Shown here: positions 63,783 to 64,000 of the stretch, piece after piece
How the letters are laid out: each line of letters opens with the position of its first letter
Position numbering within the stretch: position 1 is the first letter of the stretch
Source: Hylemonella gracilis str. Niagara R
Lineage (GTDB): Bacteria; Pseudomonadota; Gammaproteobacteria; Burkholderiales; Burkholderiaceae_C
Assembly: GCF_000600295.1 (NCBI RefSeq)
Contig: NZ_JEMG01000001.1
Location: forward strand, 1,157,062 to 1,221,061
Direction of reading: 5' to 3'
DNA length: 64,000 nucleotides
Translations under genes and position numbers: made by a program
The notes under the pieces: generated by a model
The model's input: the letters and a program-made list of their open reading frames with translations, nothing else
What the model was told of the DNA's origin: nothing
Database searches by the model: none

Positions 63783-64000
63783 ATGACGACAAAAATTAGA
63801 ACCCGTTTTGCACCGTCCCCGACGGGCTTCATCCACCTCGGCAACATCCGTTCCGCGCTCTACCCCTGGGCCTTTGCGCGCGCGAATCAGGGCACCTTCA
63901 TCCTGCGCATCGAGGACACCGACCTTGAGCGCTCGACCCAAGCTGCCGTGGATGTGATCATCGAAGGCATGCAGTGGTTGGGCTTGGACCACGACGAAGG
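63783..64000 (+). CDS. gltX: Glutamate-tRNA ligase, 3' end cut by window
   Basis: The first 72 residues are visible. [21 protein letters not shown] contains the class I HIGH-type motif (HLGN), and [11 protein letters not shown] is the GluRS hallmark. The remainder lies beyond the window. Confidence 0.97.
   Translation, partial: MTTKIRTRFAPSPTGFIHLGNIRSALYPWAFARANQGTFILRIEDTDLERSTQAAVDVIIEGMQWLGLDHDE

Noticed and set aside
60221-63847. A 1208-codon minus-strand open frame
   Set aside because: It is antisense to the SPOR, cvpA, purF and metZ genes, all with intact catalytic motifs. It has the same shadow composition.

Overview
This is a 64 kb, high-GC chromosomal window from a betaproteobacterium, most likely Burkholderiales/Comamonadaceae (Variovorax, Acidovorax or Hydrogenophaga-like). 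The placement rests on the gene order folC - SPOR protein - cvpA - purF - metZ - gltX, the density of LysR regulators and solute-binding proteins, and an intergenic GC-rich repeat (43.6 kb) of the kind scattered through Comamonadaceae genomes. No rRNA, tRNA, CRISPR, prophage or insertion sequence was found. Most long antisense reading frames are high-GC shadows and are left out.

Layout. 0-5.3 kb: a partial class III CoA-transferase divergent from a LysR regulator; an ArsR/SRPBCC/GST operon with a palindromic operator; a LysR gene overlapping pdxH. 5.5-10 kb: a two-subunit molybdenum hydroxylase (IorAB-like, Tat-exported large subunit) with XdhC and MobA-like maturation factors. 10-13.1 kb: gamma-glutamylcyclotransferase, a GGDEF/EAL protein and glyoxalase I. 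13.3-15.3 kb: a KtrB/KtrA potassium uptake pair. 15.4-17.8 kb: an amino-acid ABC importer without its ATPase gene. 18-23 kb: a small accessory and partly decayed region, bounded on the left by a perfect 7-bp tandem array and on the right by a strong terminator. It holds small hypothetical proteins, a duplicated and damaged small gene, a CBS-domain remnant, a MAPEG protein, an AhpD-like protein, an aminoglycoside-phosphotransferase-like relic and a lipoprotein. 23-28.1 kb: a quinone oxidoreductase, a VOC protein with a tandem HxlR-type regulator, a cupin, and a LysR / PF10014-type dioxygenase / LysE exporter module. 28.3-32.1 kb: a TauD-like dioxygenase with a sulfonate/taurine-type ABC importer. 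32.2-34.8 kb: an EstB-type serine hydrolase and a phytase-like esterase. 35-37.9 kb: kynBUA, converting tryptophan to anthranilate. 38.1-39.8 kb: rhlE. 40-46.4 kb: one strand carrying a polar amino-acid importer, a nucleoside/nucleobase deaminase and an NMT1/THI5-type importer. 46.8-64 kb: mostly housekeeping genes, including uvrD, an RsmB-type methyltransferase, a fatty acid desaturase, argG with ridA, ppnP, a TraF-like outer membrane protein, an ArsC-like protein and the folC-to-gltX cluster.

Overall this is a heterotroph's import and catabolism region around conserved core genes. No clear anti-phage or other wholly new system is visible. The best leads are the PF10014 dioxygenase plus LysE exporter module, the deaminase embedded between two importers, the TraF-like protein with two identical ACKGWLACG motifs, the ATPase-less transporter, and the decaying islet at 18-23 kb.
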